64,000 bases of DNA, taken from NCBI GenBank assembly GCA_004556455.1, contig SFGY01000005.1, positions 79,491 through 143,490 on the forward strand, written 5' to 3'. This DNA comes from Clostridiales bacterium. GTDB taxonomy: Bacteria; Bacillota; Clostridia; Saccharofermentanales; DTU023. Made by a program: the position numbers and the translations under genes. The notes under the pieces are model-generated. The model saw only the letters and a program-made list of their open reading frames with translations. It made no database searches and was not told the DNA's origin. Shown one piece after another: positions 1 through 7,908 of the stretch (position 1 is its first letter; the number at the start of each line of letters is the position of its first letter).

Positions 1-2
1 AG

Positions 3-923
3 ACAGAAGAAGAACGCCGCGATGCGCTGGCTAAGATCGAACCGATCCAGCAGGGCGACTTCGAAGGAATTTTCCAGGCCATGGACGGCTTCCCGGTGAC
101 CATTCGTCTCCTGGATCCGCCTCTCCATGAATTCCTGCCTCATACCGAGCCTGAAATGAAAGAACTTGCGGATTCCATGGGCATTAAACTTGCGGATGTA
201 CAGCAGGTGGTTAAGGATCTGCACGAGCTCAACCCGATGCTCGGCCTGCGTGGCTGCCGTCTTTCCATCGTCTATCCGGAAATCGCCGAAATGCAGACTG
301 CGGCCATCATCAAAGCCGCCCTTAAGGTCCAGAAAGATGGCGTCAAGGTCTTCCCTGAGATTATGGTACCGCTGATCAGCTGCGCCAAAGAGCTGGCTTT
401 TGTTCGCAATGTCATCTGTAAGGTGGCGGACGAGCTTATCGCCAAATCGGGTCAGAGCCTGAAATACCATGTTGGTACGATGATCGAAATCCCGCGTGCA
501 GCTCTGACCGCCAAAGAGGTGGTTCAGCAGGCTGACTTCTTCAGCTTCGGCACCAATGACCTCACCCAGATGGGTTACGGCCTCTCCCGTGACGACGCCG
601 GTAAGATTCTTGAGACCTACTACGAAAAGGGCATCTTCGAAAATGACCCGACCGCTATCCTCGACCAGGTGGGTGTTGGCCGCCTCATGGAAATCTGTGC
701 CAAAGAATCCCGTGAAGTGAAACCCGAAGTCCATCTCGGCATCTGCGGTGAGCATGGTGGTCAGCCCGATTCCATCGCATTCTGCCACAGCCTCAACTTC
801 GACTATGTCTCCTGCTCGCCTTTCCGTGTGCCGATCGCCAGACTGGCAGCGGCTCAGTCCGAGATCCGGAATCCCCGCGAATATCGCAGCACCGATCTGA
901 AGCAGTATTTCGACAAGAAATAA
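3..923 (+). CDS. ppdK: Pyruvate, phosphate dikinase (C-terminal part, cut by window start)
   Basis: PPDK interconverts pyruvate, ATP and Pi with PEP, AMP and PPi in the cytoplasm. It is typical of anaerobes running glycolysis or gluconeogenesis through PPi. The frame is open from base 3, so an ATG at 81 is internal. The visible ~306 residues are the PEP/pyruvate-binding TIM barrel. They include the FGTNDLTQM motif and the GICGEHGG segment that carries the catalytic cysteine, followed by the conserved CSPFRVPIARLAAAQ end. Family length is about 870-880 residues, so roughly two thirds lies upstream of the window. A strong intrinsic terminator follows at 1053-1087, so this is the last gene of its transcript. 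The identification is secure. Confidence 0.97.
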   Translation, partial: TEEERRDALAKIEPIQQGDFEGIFQAMDGFPVTIRLLDPPLHEFLPHTEPEMKELADSMGIKLADVQQVVKDLHELNPMLGLRGCRLSIVYPEIAEMQTAAIIKAALKVQKDGVKVFPEIMVPLISCAKELAFVRNVICKVADELIAKSGQSLKYHVGTMIEIPRAALTAKEVVQQADFFSFGTNDLTQMGYGLSRDDAGKILETYYEKGIFENDPTAILDQVGVGRLMEICAKESREVKPEVHLGICGEHGGQPDSIAFCHSLNFDYVSCSPFRVPIARLAAAQSEIRNPREYRSTDLKQYFDKK

Positions 924-1052
924 GCAGAACTTTTAAGACACCGGGGAAAGCCCATCAGCTGTGATTTGTGGCTCCGGGTGCATCGGCTATGAACAGCAGC
1001 TCCGTGCCATCGGCTATGAACTGCGTCTCATAAAAAGTTTAAGCACATAAAA

Positions 1053-1087
1053 CGGAGCGGTCTCTTTTAGAGATCGCTCCGTTTTTT
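1053..1087 (+). terminator. Rho-independent terminator after ppdK
   Basis: A 13-bp stem (1053-1065 with 1069-1081, one G-T wobble) closes a 3-nt TTT loop. The run TTTTTT at 1082-1087 follows directly. It lies 130 bases after the ppdK stop. Confidence 0.9.
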
Positions 1088-1217
1088 CATTTCAGCTGTC
1101 TGGGAAAGCAGGGAGAAGGCTTGGAAAAGCATGACGAAGAAAGGTGATCAGCCCACGATAGAAAAATTAACATGCCACACTGACCAGCAGACGCTGGCTA
1201 AAGTCTGAGCTGCTGGC

Positions 1218-2159
1218 TTAGACGCTCGTCTGAGGGGTCTCCTGCAGGTTCAGATCTTCCTGGGAGTGGGTCAGAACAAAGTTCCAGAAAGCCTCTGCGA
1301 GAGCTGTTGGAGCCTCTTTACGATCGCGCAGCATAAAAAACTTTCGGGAAAGCGGCCGATCTTCAAGCTCAAATTGCAGGATAGTGCCGCGCCGCACATC
1401 TTCTTCCACGAGCAGATTGGAAATAATGGAAACGCCCATCCCCCTCCGCACGGAGGCGATAATGGCGCGGGAAAGCTCCATACGGGCTCGCACGCGCATG
1501 GAAAGGACATCGACATTGAGTTCTTCAAGGTATTCTTCAATACGTTTCAGAGTACCGGACCCTTCTTCGCGGAGGATAAGCGGTTCGGACAGGAGTTGAC
1601 TCCCTGGCACGCCATCCTGTTTAAGCCTGCGAAAGCGCTCGCTGTTTTCGGTGATCAGAACCAGACGATCTTCGGCAACGGCCACAGATTCGAGACTGGA
1701 GCGGTGGATCGTTTGTCCCACAAAAGCCAGTTGAATTTCATTATCCAGAAGTTTTTGCAGGGTACGCGTAGAATCTCCGGCAAGAAGACGGCAGCAGCAA
1801 TCAGGATTCTCTTTGCTGAAAGCAGTCAGCCAGGCGGGAATAAGGGCGTGTGATGGCACGGTCGAAGCACCGATTAAAAGCTCGCGGTCTTCATTAAATT
1901 CCATCTCAGATTCCAATTTTTTACAGCGTGCAAGAATATCCTTGGCATAACGGTAAACACCACGGCCGGAACTGGTCAGGCGGACATTTTTCTTAGCCTC
2001 TCGTCGAAAGAGACGAACACCAAGTGCATTTTCAAGTTCTCTGATATGCCCGGAAATGGTCGATTGCGCAAGATAGAGGCGCTTACCCGCTTCTGTAAAA
2101 CTACCCGTCTCAACTACGGCAACCAGAACTTCAAGCTGCCTCAAACTCATTTCTGCCAT
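1218..2159 (-). CDS. LysR-family transcriptional regulator
   Basis: 313-residue LysR-type regulator, the usual family length. An N-terminal winged HTH covers about residues 4-63 (LRQLEVLVAVVETGSFTEAG, then the recognition helix around AQSTISGHIRELE). A periplasmic-binding-like effector domain covers about 90-300. The ATG at 2159 gives the canonical short N-terminus. The gene stands alone, convergent with ppdK. The upstream side is the left end of the inserted element, so the target it regulated may have been displaced. The effector is not predictable from sequence. It somewhat resembles LysR proteins found near selenium or sulfur metabolism genes, but that is only an impression. Confidence 0.92.
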   Translation of the reverse strand: MAEMSLRQLEVLVAVVETGSFTEAGKRLYLAQSTISGHIRELENALGVRLFRREAKKNVRLTSSGRGVYRYAKDILARCKKLESEMEFNEDRELLIGASTVPSHALIPAWLTAFSKENPDCCCRLLAGDSTRTLQKLLDNEIQLAFVGQTIHRSSLESVAVAEDRLVLITENSERFRRLKQDGVPGSQLLSEPLILREEGSGTLKRIEEYLEELNVDVLSMRVRARMELSRAIIASVRRGMGVSIISNLLVEEDVRRGTILQFELEDRPLSRKFFMLRDRKEAPTALAEAFWNFVLTHSQEDLNLQETPQTSV

Positions 2160-2546
2160 ACGTGCTGCCTCAACCTATGCTCCTGGTGTAAACTATCGAA
2201 ATTACCTATAATAAATAAGCAGCACTACAATCTCTTGATGATTTAAATCAGCTGATTCAGCGACAAGATGAAGTCTATTCAGACCACATTTATTCTGCAT
2301 TATTTATCACTCGAAACGATTTTAACTCTTTCCCAATAATTTTCAAGCGGGTTTAAGACGACCAGGATCTGAATCAAGCTTAAAAAGTCCTTCATTATCG
2401 GCGCTGGAATGCTATGAATGGTTTAGCCAGAACAATATGACCATTTTTAGACATTTAACAGCTTGATTTTATCGGCCTTGTGAGTACCGGCACAGGCTGA
2501 TTTTGACCTGTTTTTCATAGCTTTGCGATTTTTTGTTACCTTTTTG
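2160..2546. other. Gene-free stretch: LysR upstream region and left end of the element
   Basis: No credible gene lies here. It holds the LysR upstream region, the left attachment core (2414-2432) and an integrase-arm-like repeat (2533-2550). Read on the minus strand, the codons after the core (A-F-Q-R-R-stop) look like the original C-terminus of the VanZ-like gene now ending at 9863. Confidence 0.6.
2414..2432. repeat. attL core (19-bp direct repeat)
   Basis: ATGAATGGTTTAGCCAGAA, identical to 9873-9891. Minus-strand reading gives the L-A-K-P-F-I codons of the VanZ-like gene end. Confidence 0.85.
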
Positions 2547-2550
2547 TTAC
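2533..2550. repeat. Terminal direct repeat, left copy (possible integrase arm site)
   Basis: TTGTTACCTTTTTGTTAC, identical and in the same orientation as 9811-9828. It contains two GTTAC modules 11 bp apart, about 100 bp inside the attL core. Position and spacing fit arm-type binding sites of a tyrosine integrase; no binding data. Confidence 0.55.
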
Positions 2551-3599
2551 CCCAGCCCGTTCAATTTGTTCATGACCTCTTGCTCTTCAGTTGGGTAAAA
2601 ATGTGAGTATGTATCAAGCGTCATTGACACCTTCGCGTGACCTAACCGCTTGCTAATCAATACAATGTTAACGCCCTCTTGAATCAACAGGGAAGCATGC
2701 GAATGTCTGAGGCCGTGAACATGAATGCGCTTTACCCCGGAGGCCCGACAGCCTTCAGCTATTCCCTTTTCAATGAAGCGTTTTTCCCATAAGAACACGG
2801 GCGCTTGCGGGGAGGTGTCGAAACAGTGGGCTTTATATTCCTGTAGAAGCTCGATCATGTGCCGGGGAAGCATAATGCGGCGCCTTTCGCCTGTTTTGGT
2901 AGGTGTGACAACGGCCCGACCCTTTAGGCGCTGGTATGACCGGTCAATCGTCACAGTGCCTTCTTTGAAGTCGAGCTTTTCCCACGTGAGCGCCAATAGC
3001 TCGCCTTTGCGCATACCTGACCAGTACAGCAGCGCTATAGCCGTTTTTGCCTTGATGTCTGAAACCTCAGCAATAACCTTTGTGTACTCTTTCAGCGTCC
3101 AAAAACGCATATGTTTTTTCTCTTCATTTGCTGAGCGTGGAGGCCCGGCGAGTGAGCACGGATTGGCTTTCAGACCGTAGAGTTTAACCGCGTGATTGAA
3201 AATAGATGATAGCGTTTCCTGGAGCGCTTTCATGTATGTATTGCTGAGCCCTTGCTGAATTAAACCATTCTGCCAAGCTACAACCCTTTTAGCGTCGATA
3301 TCTTTCAAGTTCATGTCGCCAAAGAAAGGGATTAAATGTTTTTTAATTCTGAAGTCTTTGGTCTGAATGGTATGTTACCGAAGTTGCGGGTCTACGTCTT
3401 TTTTGTAGAGCTTAACAAAATCGCTAAATGTCATATCCGGCTGAAAAGCCGCGTTCGCTAGCTGGTCATGCTCGTAGGCCTCAGCCTCCCGCTTCAGGAG
3501 AAAGCCTGACTTCTTAATCTGCTTTGACTTTCCTGAAGCGTCCTTCATGCGGTAAATGCAGAACCATTTTCCCGTTTTTTCATTCTTGTAGACGGTCAT
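2547..3599 (-). pseudogene. int: Tyrosine recombinase/integrase interrupted by one in-frame stop
   Basis: Phage/ICE-type integrase of about 350 codons that would excise and integrate the element. The N-terminal arm-binding part (ATG at 3599, MTVYKNEKTGKW) runs to a TAA at 3375-3377. The frame then continues without shift through 20 codons to the ATG at 3314 and on to the stop at 2547. It is therefore a single nonsense codon, not an indel. The core-binding and catalytic domains downstream are intact. Visible catalytic motifs are the first arginine in SGMRKGELLALTW, the HGLRH box, and LGH...TYSHF with the tyrosine nucleophile. Re-initiation at 3314 could make a 255-residue catalytic fragment lacking the arm domain. 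The gene start overlaps the end of the repressor gene (stop at 3580). Integration-only or trans-complemented mobility is possible. Confidence 0.85.
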
Positions 3600-4161
3600 G
3601 GATGGTTTCATCCTCGGCTTGAGCCTTAGCCTTATCAATGTCTATTCCTTCTTTGAAACGGTGTGGGTTCGCCTGCACTAGCGCATATAGTTTAAATTTG
3701 AAATACTCTGCTATGAACTTTGATATTTCTTCCATTTCCTTAAAAGTAATGAGGTATGCTCCATTAACTGGAATATACCCATCTTCAAAATAGACAGCGC
3801 AATCTATATTTTTCTCTCCAGTGTCATTTAATGAATACATGGGGGCGTAGTGCAAACGTTCGTCCATATAGACTAAATTCTCAAAAAACTCATTGTTTAT
3901 GTCGTATTTGTAAAATTCTTTAATATCGTCCCCTGTTTTTAAATCTTCTGTCAACGAATCAAGCGGGACATCCAAAGCCTGGGAAATTTTTGTCAATGTC
4001 TCAATACTCGGGGCACGATATCCGCGCTCGTAGTTAGACAGAGCAGAAGGCTGAATTCCTATCTTCTCGGCCAAACATTTTTGGGATATGCCCTTTTTTT
4101 CTCTAGCATATACGATGCTAAAACCAAGACTGTCATAAAAGTTATTTATTTTATTGGCCAT
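3580..4161 (-). CDS. CI-like repressor (XRE-family HTH)
   Basis: 193 residues starting at the ATG at 4161, which has a good ribosome site (GGAG, 9 nt away). Longer readings to 4239 would run through the operators. An N-terminal Cro/C1-type HTH covers about residues 10-65 (AREKKGISQKCLAEKIGIQ, then PSALSNYERGYRAPSIETL). The C-terminal ~120 residues match nothing I recognise and may serve dimerisation or sensing. No LexA-like Ser-Lys protease motif is apparent. Transcription is leftward into int, with an overlap, as in lysogeny modules. Its promoter (4184-4212) contains one of three CACG-N3-CGTG-type operators, so autoregulation is likely. Confidence 0.85.
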   Translation of the reverse strand: MANKINNFYDSLGFSIVYAREKKGISQKCLAEKIGIQPSALSNYERGYRAPSIETLTKISQALDVPLDSLTEDLKTGDDIKEFYKYDINNEFFENLVYMDERLHYAPMYSLNDTGEKNIDCAVYFEDGYIPVNGAYLITFKEMEEISKFIAEYFKFKLYALVQANPHRFKEGIDIDKAKAQAEDETIHDRLQE

Positions 4162-4183
4162 GTCGTCATCTCCTTCTACAAAC

Positions 4184-4212
4184 AAAATACACAATGCGTG
4201 ATGTATTTTCAA
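4184..4212 (-). promoter_or_regulatory. Leftward repressor promoter with operator in the spacer
   Basis: On the minus strand, TTGAAA (4212-4207), a 17-bp spacer and TATTTT (4189-4184). The spacer holds operator 1, CACAATGCGTG at 4190-4200, directly against the -10 box. Confidence 0.7.
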
Positions 4213-4271
4213 GTAAAAGCTTGACACATCACGAATCATGAATTACTATCAGAGAAAATACACGAAACGTG
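4190..4271. promoter_or_regulatory. Three-site operator region (CACG-N3-CGTG)
   Basis: Three related palindromes: O1 CACAATGCGTG (4190-4200), O2 CACGAATCATG (4230-4240) and O3 CACGAAACGTG (4261-4271). O3 is a perfect palindrome; O1 and O2 each differ at one half-site base. O1 is in the leftward promoter spacer, O2 in the rightward promoter spacer, and O3 downstream of the rightward -10. This is a lambda-like switch layout. The regulator is presumably the product of 3580-4161, of 4298-4495, or both. Confidence 0.65.
4221..4249 (+). promoter_or_regulatory. Rightward early promoter of the element
   Basis: Near-consensus sigma-A promoter: TTGACA (4221-4226), a 17-bp spacer and TACTAT (4244-4249), with operator 2 inside the spacer. 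It would drive the Cro-like, excisionase-like and replication genes. Confidence 0.8.
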
Positions 4272-4297
4272 ATCGAGAAGGAGGCGAAAATCACAGA

Positions 4298-4495
4298 ATG
4301 AAACTTAACACTCTTGAAATTGACTTAGCTAGAGCCAAATTAGGCGTAAGTCAGACCGAACTAGCCGAAGCTGCAGGAATTAGCAGGGTATGGTTGGGAA
4401 TTTTGTTAAAGCGTGGCGAGGCTTCCGCTGACATAGTAGTTAAATTGGCCGCTGCACTAGGTGTTTCTCCTGGAGAAATAATTAACGAAGGCTAA
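4298..4495 (+). CDS. Small Cro-like HTH protein
   Basis: 65 residues from the ATG at 4298, preceded by GGAGG at 4279-4283. The upstream reading from 4238 would begin inside the promoter and is rejected. It consists almost entirely of an XRE-type HTH (RAKLGVSQTELAEAAGISR, then LLKRGEASADIVVKLAAALG). It is the first gene of the rightward transcript, opposite the CI-like repressor. The expected role is antirepressor/Cro or early regulator acting at the three operators. This is inferred from position and fold only. Confidence 0.8.
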   Translation: MKLNTLEIDLARAKLGVSQTELAEAAGISRVWLGILLKRGEASADIVVKLAAALGVSPGEIINEG

Positions 4496-4520
4496 CCATG
4501 GCCGAATTACTAGGTATGAA
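4493..4520 (+). repeat. Degenerate duplicate of the 4754 gene start
   Basis: This 28-bp segment repeats at 4749-4776 with two mismatches. Here it encodes an 11-codon reading frame (4498-4533, MAELLGMKEEP-stop) that ends 2 nt before the next start. It contains the GGAGG used by the 4536 gene, so it may act as a translation-coupled leader. Confidence 0.6.
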
Positions 4521-4535
4521 GGAGGAACCCTAACC

Positions 4536-4751
4536 ATGAAGCAATACCCTGCAACCGTTGACGAACTGAAGCGAATGAAAGAGCTTGAACGCGCCTATCA
4601 CGTTCAAATTACTAAAGACGAACATTTCAACTATTACGCAGTCATTAGCAAGCTATCCAGCGGAGACGCTTCAGTCACCTTGTTGGACGACTTAGACCAG
4701 GTTGAAGACTGGCTATATAACGACTGGGTATTAAATGACGAGGATTTTTAA
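4536..4751 (+). CDS. Hypothetical 71-residue acidic protein
   Basis: I do not recognise this family. ATG at 4536 follows a strong GGAGG. The product is small, soluble and acidic, with an aromatic-rich C-terminus (VEDWLYNDWVLNDEDF) and no membrane segment or signal. It sits between the Cro-like and excisionase-like genes in the rightward operon, with a 2-nt gap to the next gene. It could be an early regulator or DNA-mimic-type inhibitor, but there is no motif to support any specific function. Codon use and spacing support it being real. Confidence 0.7.
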   Translation: MKQYPATVDELKRMKELERAYHVQITKDEHFNYYAVISKLSSGDASVTLLDDLDQVEDWLYNDWVLNDEDF

Positions 4752-4753
4752 CC

Positions 4754-4951
4754 ATGGCTGAATTACTAGGTGTGAATGAAGTTGTAAATATCGTAGGAAC
4801 CGGCCCTGATGCAGCCTATAAGATCATACGCGAGTTAAACTCAGAACTCAAAGAACGGGGCTTTCTCGTTGTTCGCGGGCGTATTGCTGAAAACTACCTT
4901 CGGGAGCGGCTGAACCTTGAAAGGGGCAAAGAATGCCTGACCGACAAATAA
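4754..4951 (+). CDS. Excisionase-like small HTH protein
   Basis: 65 residues with a MerR/excisionase-type winged-helix pattern. The HTH is GVNEVVNIVGTGPDAAYKIIRELN, described in parts as residues 6-29, followed by a wing-like strand (ERGFLVVRGRI) and a basic tail. Proteins of this size and pattern in Firmicutes integrative elements act as recombination directionality factors or DNA-binding accessory proteins. It overlaps the primase-helicase gene by 19 nt, so the two are translationally coupled. Whether it is the Xis for the damaged integrase or a regulator cannot be settled from sequence. Confidence 0.65.
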   Translation: MAELLGVNEVVNIVGTGPDAAYKIIRELNSELKERGFLVVRGRIAENYLRERLNLERGKECLTDK

Positions 4952-7053
4952 CAATCAGCACAGCTAAAAGCGTTGAGACTAAGAAATGGAATGTCTCGAC
5001 TATTACGGCTTCGCAATTTATTAAAGAGCTTAACTGGTTTCGGGAAATTCACTACACCCCGGAAGACTTCGCGAAGCTAACAGCCGAACAGCGCAGGGAT
5101 TTAAAGAACGGCTCTTGCTACGTTTTCGGAGCCCTGGATGATACAGGAAAGCGGCAGAAAGGCCATATTCTAACCCGCGAGGGGCTGACCTATGACTTAG
5201 ACAATATTAACCGCGAAACGCTTAATGAGGTGCTTTTCTGTCTCAGTGAGAGCGGTTATAACTACGCTGTTCATAGCACCGCAAGCTATGACGGAAAGAA
5301 CGCAAAAGTTCGCGTGATTATTCCTTTCTCACGAGCGATCAGCCCGGAGGAATACAAGGCGAAAGCGAAAGCAGCAGCGCCCTTGTTTGCTATTCCTGTT
5401 GATGATGATGTGAGTTCTTTTGAGGATACGCGCGCTCTATATCGCCCAACTAACCTGAAAGGCGTAGAACCTCTGTATTACGCCCGGACAGATGGCGAGT
5501 TCTTAGACCCTGACACGCTGGAAGCGCCGGAAATGCCCCTAGAACGCGTCACACCTGCTGAGCCTCAAGTTATGCCAAAGAACGAGGAGCGGGCGCAGAT
5601 TGACGACCTGACGGCCATGGAGGCGGTACGCAAACAGGTTCACTATGACTGGAAGAACTTGCAGGACAGAGAAAACTATTTAGCGGCGCTTATGGTGATA
5701 GTCTCTGCCGTTCAGCACGGAGAGATCACGAGAGAAGCGGGCGAGGCTTGCGCGGTGCTACTGGCGGGAGATCGTAAGGACTGGAAAGAACCGAATCGTA
5801 AACAATTCTTTAAAGAACTTGAGAACACAACGACAAGAACACAATACACGTTTTGGCAGAAGTTCGGAGGGGGAAGGCAAAGCCCGGATGGGGATTCATC
5901 AGAGGCTAACAAAACCGACTTGGTCTGCCTGGCCGATATAGAGCCGAAAGACGTTTTTTGGCTATGGAAAGGATACATTCCCCGCGGCATGCTATTCGGA
6001 ATCCAGGGCGACCCTGGCAGTGGCAAAACATACAGCACACTTTCGATATGCGCAGGAATAACCCGCGGGGAGCTGCCTCCTGACTTGTTTGGCCCTGTAA
6101 AGATACCCCCTGAAAACATTCTCTACGTAAACGGCGAAGATTCACTAGAACATACCATAGTGCCCCGACTTATCAAATTGAGGGCAGATATGACCCGCTG
6201 CTTTACCTTAGACGAAAGAGAAAAGGCGCTAGACTTTTCACAGTTAGATCGAATAAAACGAGCTGTAGAAAAAGCGCGCCCCGCCCTTGTCATTTTTGAC
6301 CCCATTCAAGCGTTTCTTGGCGCGTCTGTTGATATGCACAAGGCAAACGAGGTCAGACCGGTTATGGCTGCCCTCTCTCGCCTTGCTGATGAATTCAGCT
6401 TCGCTTGCGGGCTTGTTGGTCATATGAATAAATACGGGGGCGGTAAGGCCATTTATAGAGGGCTTGGCTCGATTGATCAGCTGGCAAATTATCGTACTGC
6501 CTTTTTAATCGGTAATGACCGCAGAGCTTCAGATCAGAAACTTATGATTCAGATTAAAAACAATCTCGATCGTCCAGCGCCCCCTCAGATATTCCGCATT
6601 GAAAACGACAAAACTATTTCATGGCTTGGCCCCGACCCTGAAGCCAAAGAGGCCGACATATTGCAAGAAGCAGCCGAAAAAGAAGGCACGGCACTTAATA
6701 AGGCAATTACCTGGCTAAGAGGCTTATTAGAAGAAAAACCCGTTTGGTCTAACGAACTTGACGAGGAGGCCGGAAAAAACGAGATCAGCAGAAAAACATA
6801 TGAAAGAGCGCGTGCTACCTTGCGCGGAAGTTGGGAAATTGACACATACAGAGCGCCAGTGATTAATCGCTGGTACTGGGCTAAAAGAGGGAAAAAAGTC
6901 CATTTCGGAACTGAAGATGAAGGAAAATGCTCAATCGAATATGAAGATGATGAAGCCGTCAAAGTTGGCGAACTTGGCGAACATTGGCGAACTTGGCGAA
7001 CTTTGGCGAACTTTGGCGAAGTTGGCGAAGTTGGCGAACTTGGCGAACATTGA
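4933..7053 (+). CDS. Primase-helicase replication protein (AEP-like + RepA/DnaB-like ATPase)
   Basis: 706-residue replication initiator of the element. Residues ~1-200 resemble an archaeo-eukaryotic-type primase domain: a DLD motif in GLTYDLDN, HST in YAVHSTAS, and a RVIIPFSRAISPEEY segment. Residues ~325-560 form a RecA/RepA-type (AAA_25) helicase with Walker A GDPGSGKT, Walker B ALVIFDPIQAFLG, and a VGHMNK sensor. Residues ~575-655 look like a winged helix (ALNKAITWLRGLLEEKPVW start). The final ~35 residues (GELGEHWRTWRT...) are encoded by the DNA iterons and the TGA itself lies in a mutated iteron, so the tail is probably dispensable. Gene followed by its own origin is typical of satellites and small replicons. 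Confidence 0.85.
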   Translation: MPDRQITISTAKSVETKKWNVSTITASQFIKELNWFREIHYTPEDFAKLTAEQRRDLKNGSCYVFGALDDTGKRQKGHILTREGLTYDLDNINRETLNEVLFCLSESGYNYAVHSTASYDGKNAKVRVIIPFSRAISPEEYKAKAKAAAPLFAIPVDDDVSSFEDTRALYRPTNLKGVEPLYYARTDGEFLDPDTLEAPEMPLERVTPAEPQVMPKNEERAQIDDLTAMEAVRKQVHYDWKNLQDRENYLAALMVIVSAVQHGEITREAGEACAVLLAGDRKDWKEPNRKQFFKELENTTTRTQYTFWQKFGGGRQSPDGDSSEANKTDLVCLADIEPKDVFWLWKGYIPRGMLFGIQGDPGSGKTYSTLSICAGITRGELPPDLFGPVKIPPENILYVNGEDSLEHTIVPRLIKLRADMTRCFTLDEREKALDFSQLDRIKRAVEKARPALVIFDPIQAFLGASVDMHKANEVRPVMAALSRLADEFSFACGLVGHMNKYGGGKAIYRGLGSIDQLANYRTAFLIGNDRRASDQKLMIQIKNNLDRPAPPQIFRIENDKTISWLGPDPEAKEADILQEAAEKEGTALNKAITWLRGLLEEKPVWSNELDEEAGKNEISRKTYERARATLRGSWEIDTYRAPVINRWYWAKRGKKVHFGTEDEGKCSIEYEDDEAVKVGELGEHWRTWRTLANFGEVGEVGELGEH

Positions 7054-7273
7054 CGAACTTGGCGAACTTTGGCGAACTTTGGCGAAGTTGGCGAAGTTGG
7101 CGAACTTGACGAGCCCTAGCACACATGGCGGGGTAGGTAGTAGTAGGCAAGACAGTTTACCCGGCACACCCTAAAAAAAGCGCAAAAGGTGAAATGTAGT
7201 TCACATAATAATAAAAAATGTGCAATTAGCTTCAGGGTACTACTACCCCGTCAATGTTCGCCAAGCTGGCGAA
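6965..7273 (+). other. Putative replication origin (iterons flanking an AT-rich segment)
   Basis: Fourteen exact TTGGCGAA iterons, plus variants TTGACGAA and TTGACGAG, lie head to tail at 6965-7110, spaced 9-10 bp. They are arranged as two copies of a 66-bp higher-order unit. The far side carries an inverted iteron pair TTCGCCA-AGC-TGGCGAA at 7257-7273. Between them are an AT-rich stretch (about 7195-7230) with a CACAT/ATGTG hairpin, and an imperfect inverted repeat (CGGGGTAG...TAGTA near 7129-7145 against TACTACTACCCCG at 7238-7250). No CRISPR-like spacers. Iterons on both sides of an AT-rich element directly after a rep gene fit a theta-type origin. Confidence 0.7.
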
Positions 7274-7498
7274 GTTCCCCTGAACTGGTCACGCAATAAA
7301 CCGGAAGTAGATAATAGTTGCTCAAGCGCGCCCGGTGCTGATTGCAAAGGAGGTTTCACGAAAGCATTTAAGAGTATCAAAACCAAAAACGCGAAGCAGA
7401 AATAACCGTCCCTACCCTGAGAAAGCACACAGGACAAACAAGAAACACAAAACACAAAGGCACACAACATCAAAGAACATGAAGGAGGATTGAAAAAC

Positions 7499-7804
7499 GT
7501 GAAACATCAAAGCACAAAAAAAGGGGCTTGCCCTCTTACCACAGACCAGCAGCCCCACGACTTAAAAGCCGTTAATGACAGTATGAACCATGAAGGCGGG
7601 GAATTTCAACTGATACTAAGCTACAAAGATGGGATAGCTTATGCCTCAGACGGTTATGACACAACTGAGCTATTGCCCGGAACCTTTCAAATGATTGTTG
7701 ACGCTGTAGCAATAGCTGGCAAGCTGAAACAGGAAGGCAACTTCAACAGCATAGAAGAATACCTGACCGAAATAAGGAAAAGGCGGGAGAAAGCAGAAGA
7801 ATAA
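7499..7804 (+). CDS. Hypothetical ~100-residue protein of the element
   Basis: I do not recognise this family. The GTG at 7499 is chosen because AAGGAGG (7482-7488) sits at the right distance; the TTG at 7490 is too close. The product is soluble. It has a middle segment alternating beta-type residues (FQLILSYKDGIAYASDGYD) and a highly charged C-terminal helix (EEYLTEIRKRREKAEE). It lies just after the origin and is followed by a terminator-like hairpin at 7881-7908. Function unknown. Confidence 0.6.
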   Translation: MKHQSTKKGACPLTTDQQPHDLKAVNDSMNHEGGEFQLILSYKDGIAYASDGYDTTELLPGTFQMIVDAVAIAGKLKQEGNFNSIEEYLTEIRKRREKAEE

Positions 7805-7880
7805 ACACTTGACCGCCCTGAAAGCTATTGCCAGGGCCCGCCAGGTGTAAAGAGGTACAACAGAACAAAAGCCGGAGCAA

Positions 7881-7908
7881 GGGGTCTGCATATCGCAGCC
7901 CCCTTTTT
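7881..7908 (+). terminator. Intrinsic terminator after the 7499 gene
   Basis: Stem GGGG(T)CTGC / GCAGCCCC with one bulged T and a 5-nt loop, then TTTTT at 7904-7908. Confidence 0.75.

Noticed and set aside
1266..1853. 195-codon open frame opposite the LysR gene
   Set aside because: Shadow of a clear LysR protein; no ribosome site.
2547..3314. Separate complete recombinase gene starting at 3314
   Set aside because: It is in frame with the upstream half, so the simplest reading is one integrase gene with a stop codon.
6961..7110. Short regularly spaced repeats resembling a CRISPR array
   Set aside because: The units are 9-10 bp and head to tail without variable spacers, and lie within and after a replication gene; iterons fit better.
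7220..7405. 61-codon open frame after the origin
   Set aside because: No ribosome site; overlaps the inverted iteron pair and origin-like repeats.
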